Below are positions 8,513 to 17,478 of a DNA stretch of 64,000 bases, piece by piece (positions within the stretch are counted from its first letter, which is position 1; each line of letters starts with the position of its first letter). The position numbers and the translations under genes were made by a program. The notes under the pieces are model-generated. The model saw only the letters and a list, made by a program, of their open reading frames with translations. It did not search any database and was not told where the DNA came from. This DNA is from an uncultured Bacilli bacterium (lineage in GTDB: Bacteria > Bacillota_I > Bacilli_A > RF39 > UBA660). The stretch spans positions 1 to 64,000 of the forward strand of contig CAKPMY010000001.1 in NCBI GenBank assembly GCA_934168245.1, given 5' to 3'.

Positions 8513-9256
8513 TTAGAACTTTTCTTTTATTTCTTCAAGTTGTTGCTCTACTTCCTCTTTCATCTTATCATAATCAGTATTATTTAACTCTGTATCTAAA
8601 TCATCCATATCAGGAATTTGAATATTATTAGTTGTATTATCTGCTACATTGTCTTTCTCATCAGTTTCAATATCCGCAATAGTAAACTTATTTACATATC
8701 CTTTACTATCATAATCAAGTGACACATCATAATTTTTATGAGAACTTAAACTATTTCTAATTTTCTTAATTTCAGCCTCATCAGTAGTTGTAACATCTTT
8801 ATAAGAAACTGTAATGATGTGTTTTTTATTAGTCTTATTATTTGTAACAATATCATCAAGTGTACTTGCTAAAAAGAACCCTGATCTTTTACCAGCATCA
8901 ACTTCATATGGAGTATTAAATGAGTCAACATCAAAACTATTATCAGTAATAGACGTAAATATACCATACCCAACAAAGCAAAATATTGCAACAAAAATTA
9001 CAGCAGCCACAATAGTAATAATCTTTGACGTTTTAGCAACTGGATTATTCTTCATAAACTCTTTTGCTCTTTCAAGATCTTTCTCCATTTGCTCATCATG
9101 TGCTTTTAATACTCCTTTAGTATATTTATATCCTTGAGTATAAGCATCATCAATAGAAAAAGTCGTATCACAAAACTTACAAGTAACTTGTGTTGTTCCT
9201 TCTTCAACCTCTAATTTAGCCCCACAGTTTTTACATTTTAATTCTATAAATTTCAT
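8513..9256 (-). CDS. Zinc-ribbon single-pass membrane protein
   Basis: A 247-aa protein. The N-terminus is a four-Cys zinc ribbon (CKNCGAKLEV...CKFCDTTF, about residues 7-30). A charged helix follows, then one transmembrane segment (about 78-100, IITIVAAVIFVAIFCFVGYGIF), then a polar extracytoplasmic region and an acidic, helical C-terminus. The layout (cytoplasmic zinc ribbon, one TM, outside domain) is common in uncharacterised Firmicute proteins; no enzyme motif is visible. The start at MKFIELKC follows AGGTGATATT. Function unknown. Confidence 0.7.
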   Translation of the reverse strand: MKFIELKCKNCGAKLEVEEGTTQVTCKFCDTTFSIDDAYTQGYKYTKGVLKAHDEQMEKDLERAKEFMKNNPVAKTSKIITIVAAVIFVAIFCFVGYGIFTSITDNSFDVDSFNTPYEVDAGKRSGFFLASTLDDIVTNNKTNKKHIITVSYKDVTTTDEAEIKKIRNSLSSHKNYDVSLDYDSKGYVNKFTIADIETDEKDNVADNTTNNIQIPDMDDLDTELNNTDYDKMKEEVEQQLEEIKEKF

Positions 9257-9330
9257 AATATCACCTGCACCTATATACATTATACATAAAATATCAAAGT
9301 TAGTAAATTAGTAATAGAAAAAACTATAAA

Positions 9331-10509
9331 TTAACTTTTCAAAAACATCTTACCTATTTTTTCTCTATAAAACTGAATTAACTCTTCTCGACTTAAAACT
9401 ATTTTCATATGTACACACAAAGTAGGTTTTATCTGCTTAACATCATTTAGTAAAAAAACATAAAAGCCATCTTCTTTTTTTATATTTTTAATTCTAACAA
9501 AGAATAAATGATTTATCTTTTTTCCAGTGACTTTTCCGTCTCTTGTTCTATCCGTCATCTTACCAACGGGAATTTTCACATATCCATTTATTAACTTCCC
9601 ACCAATTTTTTCAATCGAAGTAAGTAGTAGTTGTGGAGTAAATACATTATATGAATTTTTTCCCGTTCTTCTGATTTCAGATCCCTCTAAAGACAAAATT
9701 TCTTTATCATTTCCAGGTTCAATACATTCTTCTGTAATTACAACAAGCTGACTATTATCATCAAGTGAGACTAAAGCCTCAAACCCCAAATTTCTAAAAT
9801 AAGCTTTCAAAATTGCTTTTCTATCTTTTTCTGCCTTAATCTCATAGTTACTCACTAAATCAATAATATTATTTTCTTTATTAAATTGTTCAATTAAAGG
9901 AATATATTCAGAATTTTCTAGCAAAAACTTCTCAGAATAAACAAGTTTTCCTTCATCATTATATTCTGTTTCTTTCTCTCCTGCTCGTGCAACCTTGTCC
10001 TTAAACTCTAATTTTACAATTCTTTTATTAATATATAAATCCGCATCATATCTAGTAGGATTACCATATTGAATTAAAAACGTATCCAAATCTTCTTTAT
10101 TATAATAAATATACCGACATAAAATTTTATTATTATCATCACGTAATCTATAAAGAATATTAGCTGGTAATTCTCTTATATATGTATGAAAAACATCTGC
10201 AAAAGAATCTAACTTATACATATATGCAATAGTCGCAGCCATTACACATTCACAAAGTGTCCCTGCTTGCAATTTCTTTTTTATTTCAAACTGTCTCTCA
10301 ATCTCTGCCCTAACACTCTTAACTTTTTTTATTTTTCTTGCTACAGATTTATCTAAAGCATAAAACTCTTCAATACTAATATATTTATCATAGTTTTTAT
10401 TATAAAATTCTTCAATTTCTTTAATTTCTTGATTACTCAAAAGCATAGTAATACTATCTCGATATACATCATTAAGAAATTCGATAAGTGCCTCATTATT
10501 ACTCTTCAT
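9331..10509 (-). CDS. Candidate restriction endonuclease
   Basis: A 392-aa protein of no recognised family. It overlaps the end of the adenine methyltransferase gene by 11 nt and has its own GAGGAG RBS inside that gene, which is the usual arrangement of a type II modification-restriction pair. The segment DADLYINKRIVKLEFKDK (about residues 155-172) fits a PD-(D/E)xK nuclease core: D, ten residues, then E-x-K. The N-terminal part is helical and charged, the C-terminal part mostly beta. The restriction role rests on context plus this one motif. Confidence 0.6.
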   Translation of the reverse strand: MKSNNEALIEFLNDVYRDSITMLLSNQEIKEIEEFYNKNYDKYISIEEFYALDKSVARKIKKVKSVRAEIERQFEIKKKLQAGTLCECVMAATIAYMYKLDSFADVFHTYIRELPANILYRLRDDNNKILCRYIYYNKEDLDTFLIQYGNPTRYDADLYINKRIVKLEFKDKVARAGEKETEYNDEGKLVYSEKFLLENSEYIPLIEQFNKENNIIDLVSNYEIKAEKDRKAILKAYFRNLGFEALVSLDDNSQLVVITEECIEPGNDKEILSLEGSEIRRTGKNSYNVFTPQLLLTSIEKIGGKLINGYVKIPVGKMTDRTRDGKVTGKKINHLFFVRIKNIKKEDGFYVFLLNDVKQIKPTLCVHMKIVLSREELIQFYREKIGKMFLKS

Positions 10510-12037
10510 TTTCTAACTCCTCACTTTCTATAAACAATGAACTACTATGAATCTTATTAAAAATAGCCGTATCTTTATCTACACCAATAACATCTAAAAA
10601 AATCTTATTTATTTTATCTCTATATTCTACAGGAAATTTAATATTTTCTTGTTTCTTCCCAGCATTCATTTTATAAACCAAATACCTAGCCTCGTTTTTC
10701 TGCATTTCCTCTGCAATCTCATTAATACTTTTTTTCTGTTCTTCTGTTAACTTATTATAAAAAACTGGAATACTATTAATAATTGTTAATGGACAATTAA
10801 TTCCCCCATCATATAATCTCCAATACCAATATGCAAAAGTAGAATTAAGCATACAATATACATAATTATATTTTTCACTTTCACTAATATAAATAACTCT
10901 TTTACCATCACGTTTCAAATGTTTCTTTGCTCCTACTGTAAAATATCTACATGTTGTTGGAACATATATTGGCATTCCCTCATGAGAATTAATAATATTT
11001 CCCATTCGTTGATCAGAAATATTCTCCCACTTGTCTAAAACATCTAACAAATCAGTATGACATTTATAATATGCTTTTTTCTTTGCATTAACTAATTGAT
11101 ATCTATCATTAACTACACTTTCCAAATATTTATCATTAAGTAATTTACTTCTCTCATCATTTTTAAATCTAATTAAAGGACTAAATCTAAAACCATTCTT
11201 ACCAAGTTCATTCTTTACAACAGTAATAGCTGCTCTAACTGAATTACCTTTATTACTATTAAAAATTCCATGCTTTCTTCCATTAAATATATTTCCCGGT
11301 ACGTTATCAAATGAAACTACAAAGCCATTATAATCATTCATAAGTTGTCTAAGACTATAAAATTTACCACTTCCAATAAAACTATAAGGTGTAATAATAA
11401 CAGAAGCAACACTCTGCGTAAGTATTTTTTCTATAAAGGCAGAGTATAATTCTTTTGAATCCTCAATAACTCTTGTTATTTTCCACTCTTCATTAACATT
11501 TGTAATCTTATAATATGGTGGATTAGATATTACTTTAGAATTTCTCGGTAATTTTACTTTCTCATTTAAAAAGTCACAATGTTTTATATTAATGTTTTTT
11601 AATAACTCCTTACCATATTTAATTGCAATAGAATACTTACAAATATCTAAAGCCACATCATCTATATCATATAAATATATTTTTTTATTACTAATAAGTT
11701 CATACGTCTTGTCTTTTCCGACCAACTCTAAATAAGAAAGTATCAAATTTCCAGCTCCACAGCCTATATCACATATATTATCTCCATTCAAAGTATCAAA
11801 CCATTTAGCCATAACTAATGAAACATCTTTAGGCGTATAATACTTTCCCATTTCTTTTTTACTTATTTTATTTTCATGTTCTAATCCAACTTCATATAAT
11901 TCCCCATAATTATCAATATTAAATAAATCAGATTCAAATTCATTTTCTAATGTCCTTGATAGTATTGAATGCCAAGTCTTTTTTAAACCTTTTTTATCAA
12001 TATCACTAAAATAATCACTTATTGTATACTTTGTCAT
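10499..12037 (-). CDS. N6-adenine DNA methyltransferase
   Basis: A 512-aa class I methyltransferase. It has the N-6 MTase entry motif GKYYTPKDVSLVMAKWF (about residues 65-80), SAM motif I ICDIGCGAGNLI (about 90-100), and catalytic motif IV NPPY (about 172-175, VISNPPYYKI). The C-terminal half is probably the target-recognition region, ending in a Lys-rich helix. It would methylate adenine in a specific site and protect the host from the adjacent endonuclease candidate. The start MTKYTISD follows GGAAGG; the upstream in-frame Met lacks an RBS. The recognition site cannot be inferred. Confidence 0.88.
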   Translation of the reverse strand: MTKYTISDYFSDIDKKGLKKTWHSILSRTLENEFESDLFNIDNYGELYEVGLEHENKISKKEMGKYYTPKDVSLVMAKWFDTLNGDNICDIGCGAGNLILSYLELVGKDKTYELISNKKIYLYDIDDVALDICKYSIAIKYGKELLKNINIKHCDFLNEKVKLPRNSKVISNPPYYKITNVNEEWKITRVIEDSKELYSAFIEKILTQSVASVIITPYSFIGSGKFYSLRQLMNDYNGFVVSFDNVPGNIFNGRKHGIFNSNKGNSVRAAITVVKNELGKNGFRFSPLIRFKNDERSKLLNDKYLESVVNDRYQLVNAKKKAYYKCHTDLLDVLDKWENISDQRMGNIINSHEGMPIYVPTTCRYFTVGAKKHLKRDGKRVIYISESEKYNYVYCMLNSTFAYWYWRLYDGGINCPLTIINSIPVFYNKLTEEQKKSINEIAEEMQKNEARYLVYKMNAGKKQENIKFPVEYRDKINKIFLDVIGVDKDTAIFNKIHSSSLFIESEELENEE

Positions 12038-12170
12038 ATCAATACCATCCTTCCTGTAAATATTATAACACAAATCATAATCTAATAATAACTTTTTTAT
12101 AGTGCAACCAAAATAAAAAAACCCATTACCAATTCTTATCTAAAACATAAAACAAATACTAAAAAAGAAA

Positions 12171-12197
12171 ACCATCGAACTATCTTGTCGACGATTT
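12171..12197 (-). terminator. Weak terminator after the DUF262 gene
   Basis: ATCG/CGAT arms with a T-rich tail (TTTTCTTTTTT) on the minus strand just beyond the stop at 12210. The stem is short. Confidence 0.35.
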
Positions 12198-12209
12198 TTA
12201 TTTCCTACA

Positions 12210-14003
12210 TTACAAAGAGTAATAGTACTCCTTAATTTTATTAGCCATCAACTTTCTGCGCTCTTTTAAGAACTCATCAAAATTTTCAACTGTCATATTT
12301 TTAAATCCTGTCGGAATACAATTTGCTTTCAAATTTTCCTCTAATATTCCTCCATCAACAATTGAACCTATTGTTGCATTACCACTAATACATTGCTCGT
12401 CTACTTCAGCCATATAAATATTTGGAGCTTTATTAGTTATTTGTAAATTAATCTCAGTTTGAATTAATGCAAAATTTGCAATCTGATTATAAACACTCTT
12501 ATTATCTTTACCATTCTTTTGAAGATAATTTTTAGGAAATATATGATGAACATCACCTCTTCCCTCAACCAAAGTTCTTACTTTCATATCTTTTGATAAG
12601 AAAGCACTATCATTTAATGAAATTTGTGCTATTAAATAGGTTTTCCAATATGGTGAACTTGCAACTGGTGTATTAAAATATTCAACTAATATACTATCCC
12701 AAAATGTATCACTAAGCCTTCTCTCCAACTCCTCATATATATATTGAATCAAATCTTCTGCTTCATTTAATCTTCTAATATCCAAATCAAATTGTGATTC
12801 TGGAGAAGACGTATATCTTTGTGTAATAATAGACATAATTACCCATCTTTTAACTAACTTCTCTATTATATCAGGATTTATATTTTTCTCTCTCAAAAGT
12901 AAAAATAATATATATCCAAAATTTAATACATTCTGTGATCTTATTAATGAATCATCAATTATCCCAGCAGACTTTAAAATCATAACATATCTTTCAAAAT
13001 TAGTTTGACTCACAAATGCCTTTACACCATCATACAATCTATTATAACTATCTTCTACAACTTCTATTCTACACTCTCTAGTTTCAAAATCACGTCCTGA
13101 TAATAAACTCACTAAATCTTGTAACTTACCTCTTTTAAACTTATATGTAAATGCAACTCTTAAAACATCAACATAACTTGGTAAATATAAATCTTCATTC
13201 TTATCTTTTATCCAGCTAATTTTATTAAATATATCTTTTGAACTAAAGGCGATATCATTATTTTTTATATTGTCAAAATCAACTGGTGCCTTGGCAAAAT
13301 GACAAAAATAATCGATTGTTTTTCTAATATCATTTCCACCATATTTTTCATCAACACTAATTTTACTCATTGCGAAATCCGCTTGTGAAAGCACAACACC
13401 TGCAGAATTTATTCTTACGAATATCTCTGTTACTGTCTCAATATCCAACATCGATCCTAGTTCAATACGTCCAATCATTATATTTTTTATTGACTGTAAT
13501 TTTGTAAGTTTTTTACTTATTTCATTAGCATCAGTACTAAATTTATCTGCGTAGTTTCTTACAAACTCAAAAGTATTAAAACCAGGCTTCATTACCTCTG
13601 CTATATCTGATATCCATTCTTCTTGCTTTTCTATAGCCGGATTGCTTGTTTGAAATTCTTCAGTTTGAATATTAAATGCAATTTTTATTTTTTTCTTTTT
13701 ATAATCACTATCCAAAACTTCCTTACCTAATAATGATGCTGTCAAGGCTGTTATTCTTTGTTGCCCATCAATTAAAATCTGTTTTCCTTCAGATGTTGAA
13801 CCATCCTTTAATTTTACATCTGGACCTTTCCATGTAATTATATACCCAACTGGATATTCTCTGTATAATGAATCAATTAAATCTCTAACTTTCGTCGTAT
13901 CCCATACAAAAGGTCTTTGTATTTCAGGTATCGCAATAGTCCCATCATTAACATATCCCAATAATGTTTCAACACTAACATTATTAACATCAAATTTTGC
14001 CAT
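12210..14003 (-). CDS. DUF262/HNH protein (GmrSD-like)
   Basis: The 597-aa protein opens with a DUF262 domain: VETLLGYVNDGTIAIPEIQR, then WDTTKVRDLIDSLYREYPVG, and the DGQQR motif near residue 80 (ILIDGQQRITAL). The C-terminal part carries an HNH-like DUF1524-type motif (DVHHIFPKNYLQ, around residues 490-500). This is the GmrS+GmrD order joined in one chain. In GmrSD enzymes the DUF262 part is an NTPase and the HNH part cuts modified (often glucosylated hydroxymethylcytosine) phage DNA. It stands about 170 nt upstream of the type II pair and forms a defence island with it. The substrate here is unknown. Confidence 0.85.
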   Translation of the reverse strand: MAKFDVNNVSVETLLGYVNDGTIAIPEIQRPFVWDTTKVRDLIDSLYREYPVGYIITWKGPDVKLKDGSTSEGKQILIDGQQRITALTASLLGKEVLDSDYKKKKIKIAFNIQTEEFQTSNPAIEKQEEWISDIAEVMKPGFNTFEFVRNYADKFSTDANEISKKLTKLQSIKNIMIGRIELGSMLDIETVTEIFVRINSAGVVLSQADFAMSKISVDEKYGGNDIRKTIDYFCHFAKAPVDFDNIKNNDIAFSSKDIFNKISWIKDKNEDLYLPSYVDVLRVAFTYKFKRGKLQDLVSLLSGRDFETRECRIEVVEDSYNRLYDGVKAFVSQTNFERYVMILKSAGIIDDSLIRSQNVLNFGYILFLLLREKNINPDIIEKLVKRWVIMSIITQRYTSSPESQFDLDIRRLNEAEDLIQYIYEELERRLSDTFWDSILVEYFNTPVASSPYWKTYLIAQISLNDSAFLSKDMKVRTLVEGRGDVHHIFPKNYLQKNGKDNKSVYNQIANFALIQTEINLQITNKAPNIYMAEVDEQCISGNATIGSIVDGGILEENLKANCIPTGFKNMTVENFDEFLKERRKLMANKIKEYYYSL

Positions 14004-14160
14004 ATCCTTAATTCTCCTTCAATTAAATATATATTATTATATCATAACTAATTATATTTAATCAAAAACTAACACTACGATTATTCAATTTAAAAAAAAT
14101 ATTCATTTAAAGAAATAATGTTTCACAAGTTATTATTCAAATACAATATAACAAAAGAAA

Positions 14161-14183
14161 AATTCTATACTGAGTATAGAATT
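14161..14183 (-). terminator. Terminator after the vWA gene
   Basis: A perfect 10-bp inverted repeat (AATTCTATAC ... GTATAGAATT, 3-nt loop) with a T-rich run (TTTTTCTTTTG) on the minus strand. The intergenic stretch 14004-14217 otherwise holds only AT-rich sequence, which should include the DUF262 promoter. Confidence 0.65.
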
Positions 14184-14217
14184 TTCATACTAACTTTCCA
14201 CTTAATCTTTAAGTTTT

Positions 14218-14862
14218 TTACCATTCTCTCTCATCGTTATTTGACTCTTCTGTTTCATTCTCTTCCATATAATCTTCTAACTCCTTCTTCCATGATGAGT
14301 CAATGCAATCTTCATTAGAAAACTTCTCACTTGCTAAAAACATTGCTTTAAACATTTTCGATATACCCTTATCATCTTTTTTGTAATTAGCAATATTATC
14401 TCTACTAATTCCAATACTTTGTCCTTCAGCATATGAATCAATATCTGCACCTATATACATAAATTCCCATTCTTTATGACCTTGAATCATTTCTTTTATC
14501 TGTTCCTTAGAAAATTCACGTGAAGCATTTTCATATCCATCAGTTGTAATAATAAATATTACTTTTTCAGCTTTTTCTTGTTCCATGAATTTAATCGACT
14601 TACCAACAGCATCCAATAATGCTGTACATCCTCTAACAAAATATTGTTTTTCGTCTAATGCTAAAACCTCATTAACATCTTGTCTTTTAGTAATCATTTC
14701 ATATCTATCATCAAATAAAACTGTTGTGATTTTAGCATTCTTACTTTTAAAATCATTAATATAACTATTATATCCTCCTATAGTATCTTTTTCAGTCCCT
14801 TGCATTGAGCCACTCCTATCAAGTATAAAAATTACATCCATTATTTTTTTTCTTTTTGTCAT
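14218..14862 (-). CDS. von Willebrand factor A domain protein
   Basis: A 214-aa soluble vWA protein. It starts almost directly with the MIDAS strand VIFILDRSGSM (DxSxS), followed by GGYN, a Thr-Ala-Leu segment (GCTALLDAVG) and ITTDGYENAS, the remaining metal-site region. These are TerY-like small vWA proteins, usually adaptors that hold a metal and a partner acidic residue. The C-terminus is a very acidic tail. The start MTKRKK was chosen because GGAGA lies about 8 nt upstream; three codons more are possible. It is divergent from the HTH-like gene, which suggests shared control. Confidence 0.85.
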   Translation of the reverse strand: MTKRKKIMDVIFILDRSGSMQGTEKDTIGGYNSYINDFKSKNAKITTVLFDDRYEMITKRQDVNEVLALDEKQYFVRGCTALLDAVGKSIKFMEQEKAEKVIFIITTDGYENASREFSKEQIKEMIQGHKEWEFMYIGADIDSYAEGQSIGISRDNIANYKKDDKGISKMFKAMFLASEKFSNEDCIDSSWKKELEDYMEENETEESNNDEREW

Positions 14863-14926
14863 TTCTAACATCTCCTTTTCTGTCTACATCATACAATAAC
14901 CATTCAGTCCATTGGTCACTTAACAA

Positions 14927-14955
14927 GCGACATTTTTACTACAATATGATATAAT
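14927..14955 (+). promoter_or_regulatory. Promoter of the HTH-like gene
   Basis: GCGACA (14927-14932), 17-nt spacer, TATAAT (14950-14955). It lies about 45 nt upstream of the ATG at 15000 in the divergent region with the vWA gene. Confidence 0.55.
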
Positions 14956-14999
14956 ACCATTACAAGTATTTACTTTTCTAAAAACAAAAAGGAGAAAAT

Positions 15000-15554
15000 A
15001 TGCAAGAACTAAAAAACAAATTAAAGATTTATATTGATACTAATTTAATTAAAGAAAAACCAAAAGAAAAAGGTCTCTTTAATAAACTTAAAACTCTGTA
15101 CATGGAAGAATGTTGTGACATCGATTTTGATAATGCTGATTTTTCTTATGAAATGACAAAATTAAGCAAAAAGGAAAGTTCTGATATAAAAGATTTCATC
15201 GATAAACACGAACAATATAATGATTTTCAAACAATGCTATTCAAACTCATTGATGACAGAAATTTAAAAGATTCTGATGTTTATAATAAAGTTCACATTG
15301 ATAGAAGACTATTTTCCAAAATTCGAAGTGATAAAAATTATCATCCCAGTAAAGAAACCATAATACTTTTAGCAGTTGCTTTAGAATTAACAGAAAAGGA
15401 ATTAGATGAACTCTTAGATAGTGCTTCTTATTCATTGCCTAAAAATAATAAATATGATTTAATAGTAAGATTTTGTTTTATTAATAAAATTTTTAAACTA
15501 TCAGATATCAATGAATTACTATATGAATACAAATGTAAATTATTTAATTATTAA
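15000..15554 (+). CDS. HTH-like protein partnered with vWA
   Basis: A 184-aa protein. The N-terminal half is charged and helical. The C-terminal half (about residues 75-180) has the pattern FQTMLFKLIDDRNLKDSDVYNK, then RRLFSKIRSDKNYHPSKET, then DLIVRFCF. That pattern belongs to a Firmicute family found beside vWA, TerY and macrodomain genes, with an XRE-like HTH at its core. RBS AAGGAG precedes the ATG. It may act as a DNA-binding regulator or as a sensor for the divergent vWA protein; no experiment I know of settles this. It is the last chromosomal gene before the integrated element. Confidence 0.7.
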   Translation: MQELKNKLKIYIDTNLIKEKPKEKGLFNKLKTLYMEECCDIDFDNADFSYEMTKLSKKESSDIKDFIDKHEQYNDFQTMLFKLIDDRNLKDSDVYNKVHIDRRLFSKIRSDKNYHPSKETIILLAVALELTEKELDELLDSASYSLPKNNKYDLIVRFCFINKIFKLSDINELLYEYKCKLFNY

Positions 15555-15608
15555 AAAACTAACTGCAAAAACAAAAAATGGAGCCTTCCGGCGCCTTCAG
15601 TGGGGCTT

Positions 15609-15623
15609 GCTCTCTTCAGGGGG
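15609..15623. repeat. attL core of the integrated element
   Basis: The 15-mer GCTCTCTTCAGGGGG recurs exactly and in the same orientation at 29071-29085. An integrase gene lies between the copies. On the minus strand it overlaps the C-rich 3' part of a small RNA. Flanking bases differ on the inner sides, as expected for attL/attR. Confidence 0.75.
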
Positions 15624-15663
15624 CTCAAGTAAACAAATGTTCTATATGTTAATTTCTTTTAAA

Positions 15664-15683
15664 AACGGCCTTTTAGAGCCGTT
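15664..15683. terminator. Bidirectional terminator inside the left end
   Basis: AACGGC/GCCGTT arms with a T run on both sides. On the minus strand it ends the OLD-ASCH operon; on the plus strand it blocks transcription entering the element. Confidence 0.6.
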
Positions 15684-15728
15684 ATATTTTTGTAATTACC
15701 TTTAAAAATTGGTATTTGTTAATGTGTT

Positions 15729-15748
15729 GGTACCTAAATGGTACCTAA
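15729..15748. repeat. Left arm-type repeat pair (GGTACC)
   Basis: Two GGTACCTAA units spaced 11 bp apart (15729 and 15740). The same pair, identical in 19 of 20 positions and in the same orientation, occurs at 28975-28994 near the other end. Their subterminal position suits integrase arm-type binding sites. Confidence 0.55.
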
Positions 15749-15751
15749 AAT

Positions 15752-16981
15752 CTATTTTTCATTCAATTCATTTACCAAGTCATTAATCTGCTTCAATAAA
15801 TTCATCAATGTTTCATTATTATTTAAATATAGGTATCTTATTTCGGAAATATCATATTTTCCTTTATCCCCATCATTAAATTCAATACACAAGAAATGCT
15901 CCAGATCATTTTTTTCGTTAGCTGTTGTTTTTATTTTTTTGTTAGCATGATTTTCTATATATTCATTCAAGAATTTATGTTTTTGATCATCCTCTTTATC
16001 GCAATCATAGATGCATAGATTATTTATACCTATATCATTTAATATATTAATATACCATGGAATCATTTCTTTACCGTATGTAATAATACTACATACATTT
16101 TTATTATAATAATTATCATAATATTTATTTAGATATAAATTAAATAATTCTTCTTCTATAACTCCCTCTCCGATTATTACTGTGTTTGAAAATAAAGCTT
16201 TATAAATTCCATCAAACATTATTGTTTTAAAATATAATTTATCCTTATCCTTAATTCTTTTATATGACTTCATCATTAAAGATTCTTCTTCATAACATTC
16301 AATACCATCCTTTAAATGATAATAATAGTCTATGGTTTTCAAAGGTATTGGATTTAAGTTTTTCATTATAATAATTTCGGTACTATCTTCAACAAAATAT
16401 TTTAGTATTTCTTCAGAATGAGTAGCTATTGCAACTTTAATTCCTCTATGTGAAATATTGTTTAATGTTTTAGCAATTAAATAATATAGAGATGGATGTA
16501 AGTGTGCTTCAGGTTCATCAACTATTAAGTATTCATACTTACTATTATTACCATCTAATATATTATCAATCATTATTAATTGTCCTAAAACTCTTTCACC
16601 AGATCCTGCTAGATTTTTACTATTATTATTTGACTTCATAGAAAATTCAATTAATCCTTTATAAGATTTAACACTGTTTTTCAACTCAACGGATATTCTC
16701 TCGTTAGAGTTGTTTATTGACATTTCAGAAATTATATTATCTATTACATTATTAATATCATCTAATCCAATTAGCTCAGTTATCCATTCTATTAATGTTG
16801 TTTTTTCAGCACTATTCTTCATATTTTCATCAGATTTAGTTTCTGATTCTACAAATATAACTTTCCCTACACATGATTTAGATAATTGTTCTAACTGATA
16901 TGTTTTTCCCTGTGAGTTAGCACCTACAAGTGCAATTCTATTTTTTTTAGGGCTTTCAAAATAATTCTTTAGATATGACAT
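15752..16981 (-). CDS. OLD-like ATPase with TOPRIM domain
   Basis: A 409-aa protein. The N-terminal ABC/AAA15-type ATPase has Walker A (GANSQGKT, about residues 20-27), a signature-like GSGERVLGQ (about 125-133), Walker B (YLIVDEPEAHLHP, about 150-162) and a switch His (ATHSEE). A TOPRIM nuclease part follows: glutamate strand VIIGEGVIEEELF (about 282-294) and IYDCDKED. The layout is that of OLD-family defence nucleases or a fused PARIS-like AriA-AriB, though shorter than typical OLD. Start MSYLKNYF follows GAGGTGG. It lies 11 nt after the ASCH gene, so the two are co-expressed cargo. Confidence 0.78.
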   Translation of the reverse strand: MSYLKNYFESPKKNRIALVGANSQGKTYQLEQLSKSCVGKVIFVESETKSDENMKNSAEKTTLIEWITELIGLDDINNVIDNIISEMSINNSNERISVELKNSVKSYKGLIEFSMKSNNNSKNLAGSGERVLGQLIMIDNILDGNNSKYEYLIVDEPEAHLHPSLYYLIAKTLNNISHRGIKVAIATHSEEILKYFVEDSTEIIIMKNLNPIPLKTIDYYYHLKDGIECYEEESLMMKSYKRIKDKDKLYFKTIMFDGIYKALFSNTVIIGEGVIEEELFNLYLNKYYDNYYNKNVCSIITYGKEMIPWYINILNDIGINNLCIYDCDKEDDQKHKFLNEYIENHANKKIKTTANEKNDLEHFLCIEFNDGDKGKYDISEIRYLYLNNNETLMNLLKQINDLVNELNEK

Positions 16982-16992
16982 GCTACCACCTC

Positions 16993-17367
16993 TTAAATGT
17001 TCCAAATACCAAGTTTCCCTTTTATTATTCTGCTATCTTCTATTTTTTTATTATTCTTTAAAACCCAAGCATATCCTGTTCTTTCTTCTTTGTGACCATA
17101 AATGGTTGGATTTTCCTCAATTATTTTTTTATTGATTTTTTTATTTAATTCCAAACAATCTACGATTTCAACTTTGCCAAGTATCTTAGATGTAAGATAT
17201 TCTAGATTTAAATGTTTTACTCTATCCATACCCTCTTTATCAATACTTTTCCCTGCATGTATTAATATTTTTCCACGGTAATTAGTTTTCCAACTTCTAA
17301 ATTCATACTTTTTGTATCCAGCTATAATTAAAGTTGCCCATGGTTGTTTTAATGTAATTATCTTCAT
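16993..17367 (-). CDS. ASCH domain protein
   Basis: A 124-aa protein with the complete ASCH/PUA-like pattern: MKIITLKQPWATLIIAGYK at the N-terminus, KKYEFRSWKTNYRGKILIHAG (about residues 20-40), and a C-terminal YAWVL strand. ASCH domains bind RNA, and some are ribonucleases or deal with modified nucleosides; which applies here is unknown. It is the first gene of a two-gene unit with the OLD-like ATPase and is divergent from the two methyltransferase genes, with GGAGG 7-8 nt before the ATG. Confidence 0.85.
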   Translation of the reverse strand: MKIITLKQPWATLIIAGYKKYEFRSWKTNYRGKILIHAGKSIDKEGMDRVKHLNLEYLTSKILGKVEIVDCLELNKKINKKIIEENPTIYGHKEERTGYAWVLKNNKKIEDSRIIKGKLGIWNI

Positions 17368-17399
17368 AAAAAAACCTCCAAATATATTGTATCACATCG

Positions 17400-17428
17400 T
17401 TGACTAAAATAATTATTCAATGTATAAT
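17400..17428 (+). promoter_or_regulatory. Promoter of the methyltransferase pair
   Basis: TTGACT (17400-17405), exactly 17 nt, TATAAT (17423-17428). It is a near-consensus sigma-A promoter about 50 nt upstream of the first methyltransferase start. Confidence 0.75.
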
Positions 17429-17433
17429 AAATT

Positions 17434-17468
17434 ATAGTACATTGCTAAAATATAATAGTGCATTGCTA
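17434..17468 (+). promoter_or_regulatory. Tandem 14-bp operator-like repeats
   Basis: ATAGTACATTGCTA (17434-17447) and ATAGTGCATTGCTA (17455-17468) are direct repeats with one mismatch and a 21-bp period, about two DNA turns. They lie between the TATAAT box and the RBS, where a bound protein would block transcription. They look like operator sites for feedback control. Confidence 0.5.
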
Positions 17469-17478
17469 GGAGGCTATA

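Noticed and set aside
15563..15626. tRNA or tmRNA 3' end as the integration target
   Set aside because: No cloverleaf, CCA or tmRNA signature around either core. The minus-strand small RNA with a promoter at 29151-29179 explains the site better.
17401..17478. Mycoplasma-type genetic code (TGA as Trp)
   Set aside because: TGA serves as a normal stop, for instance at 24485, and tryptophans are encoded by TGG in the genes read.
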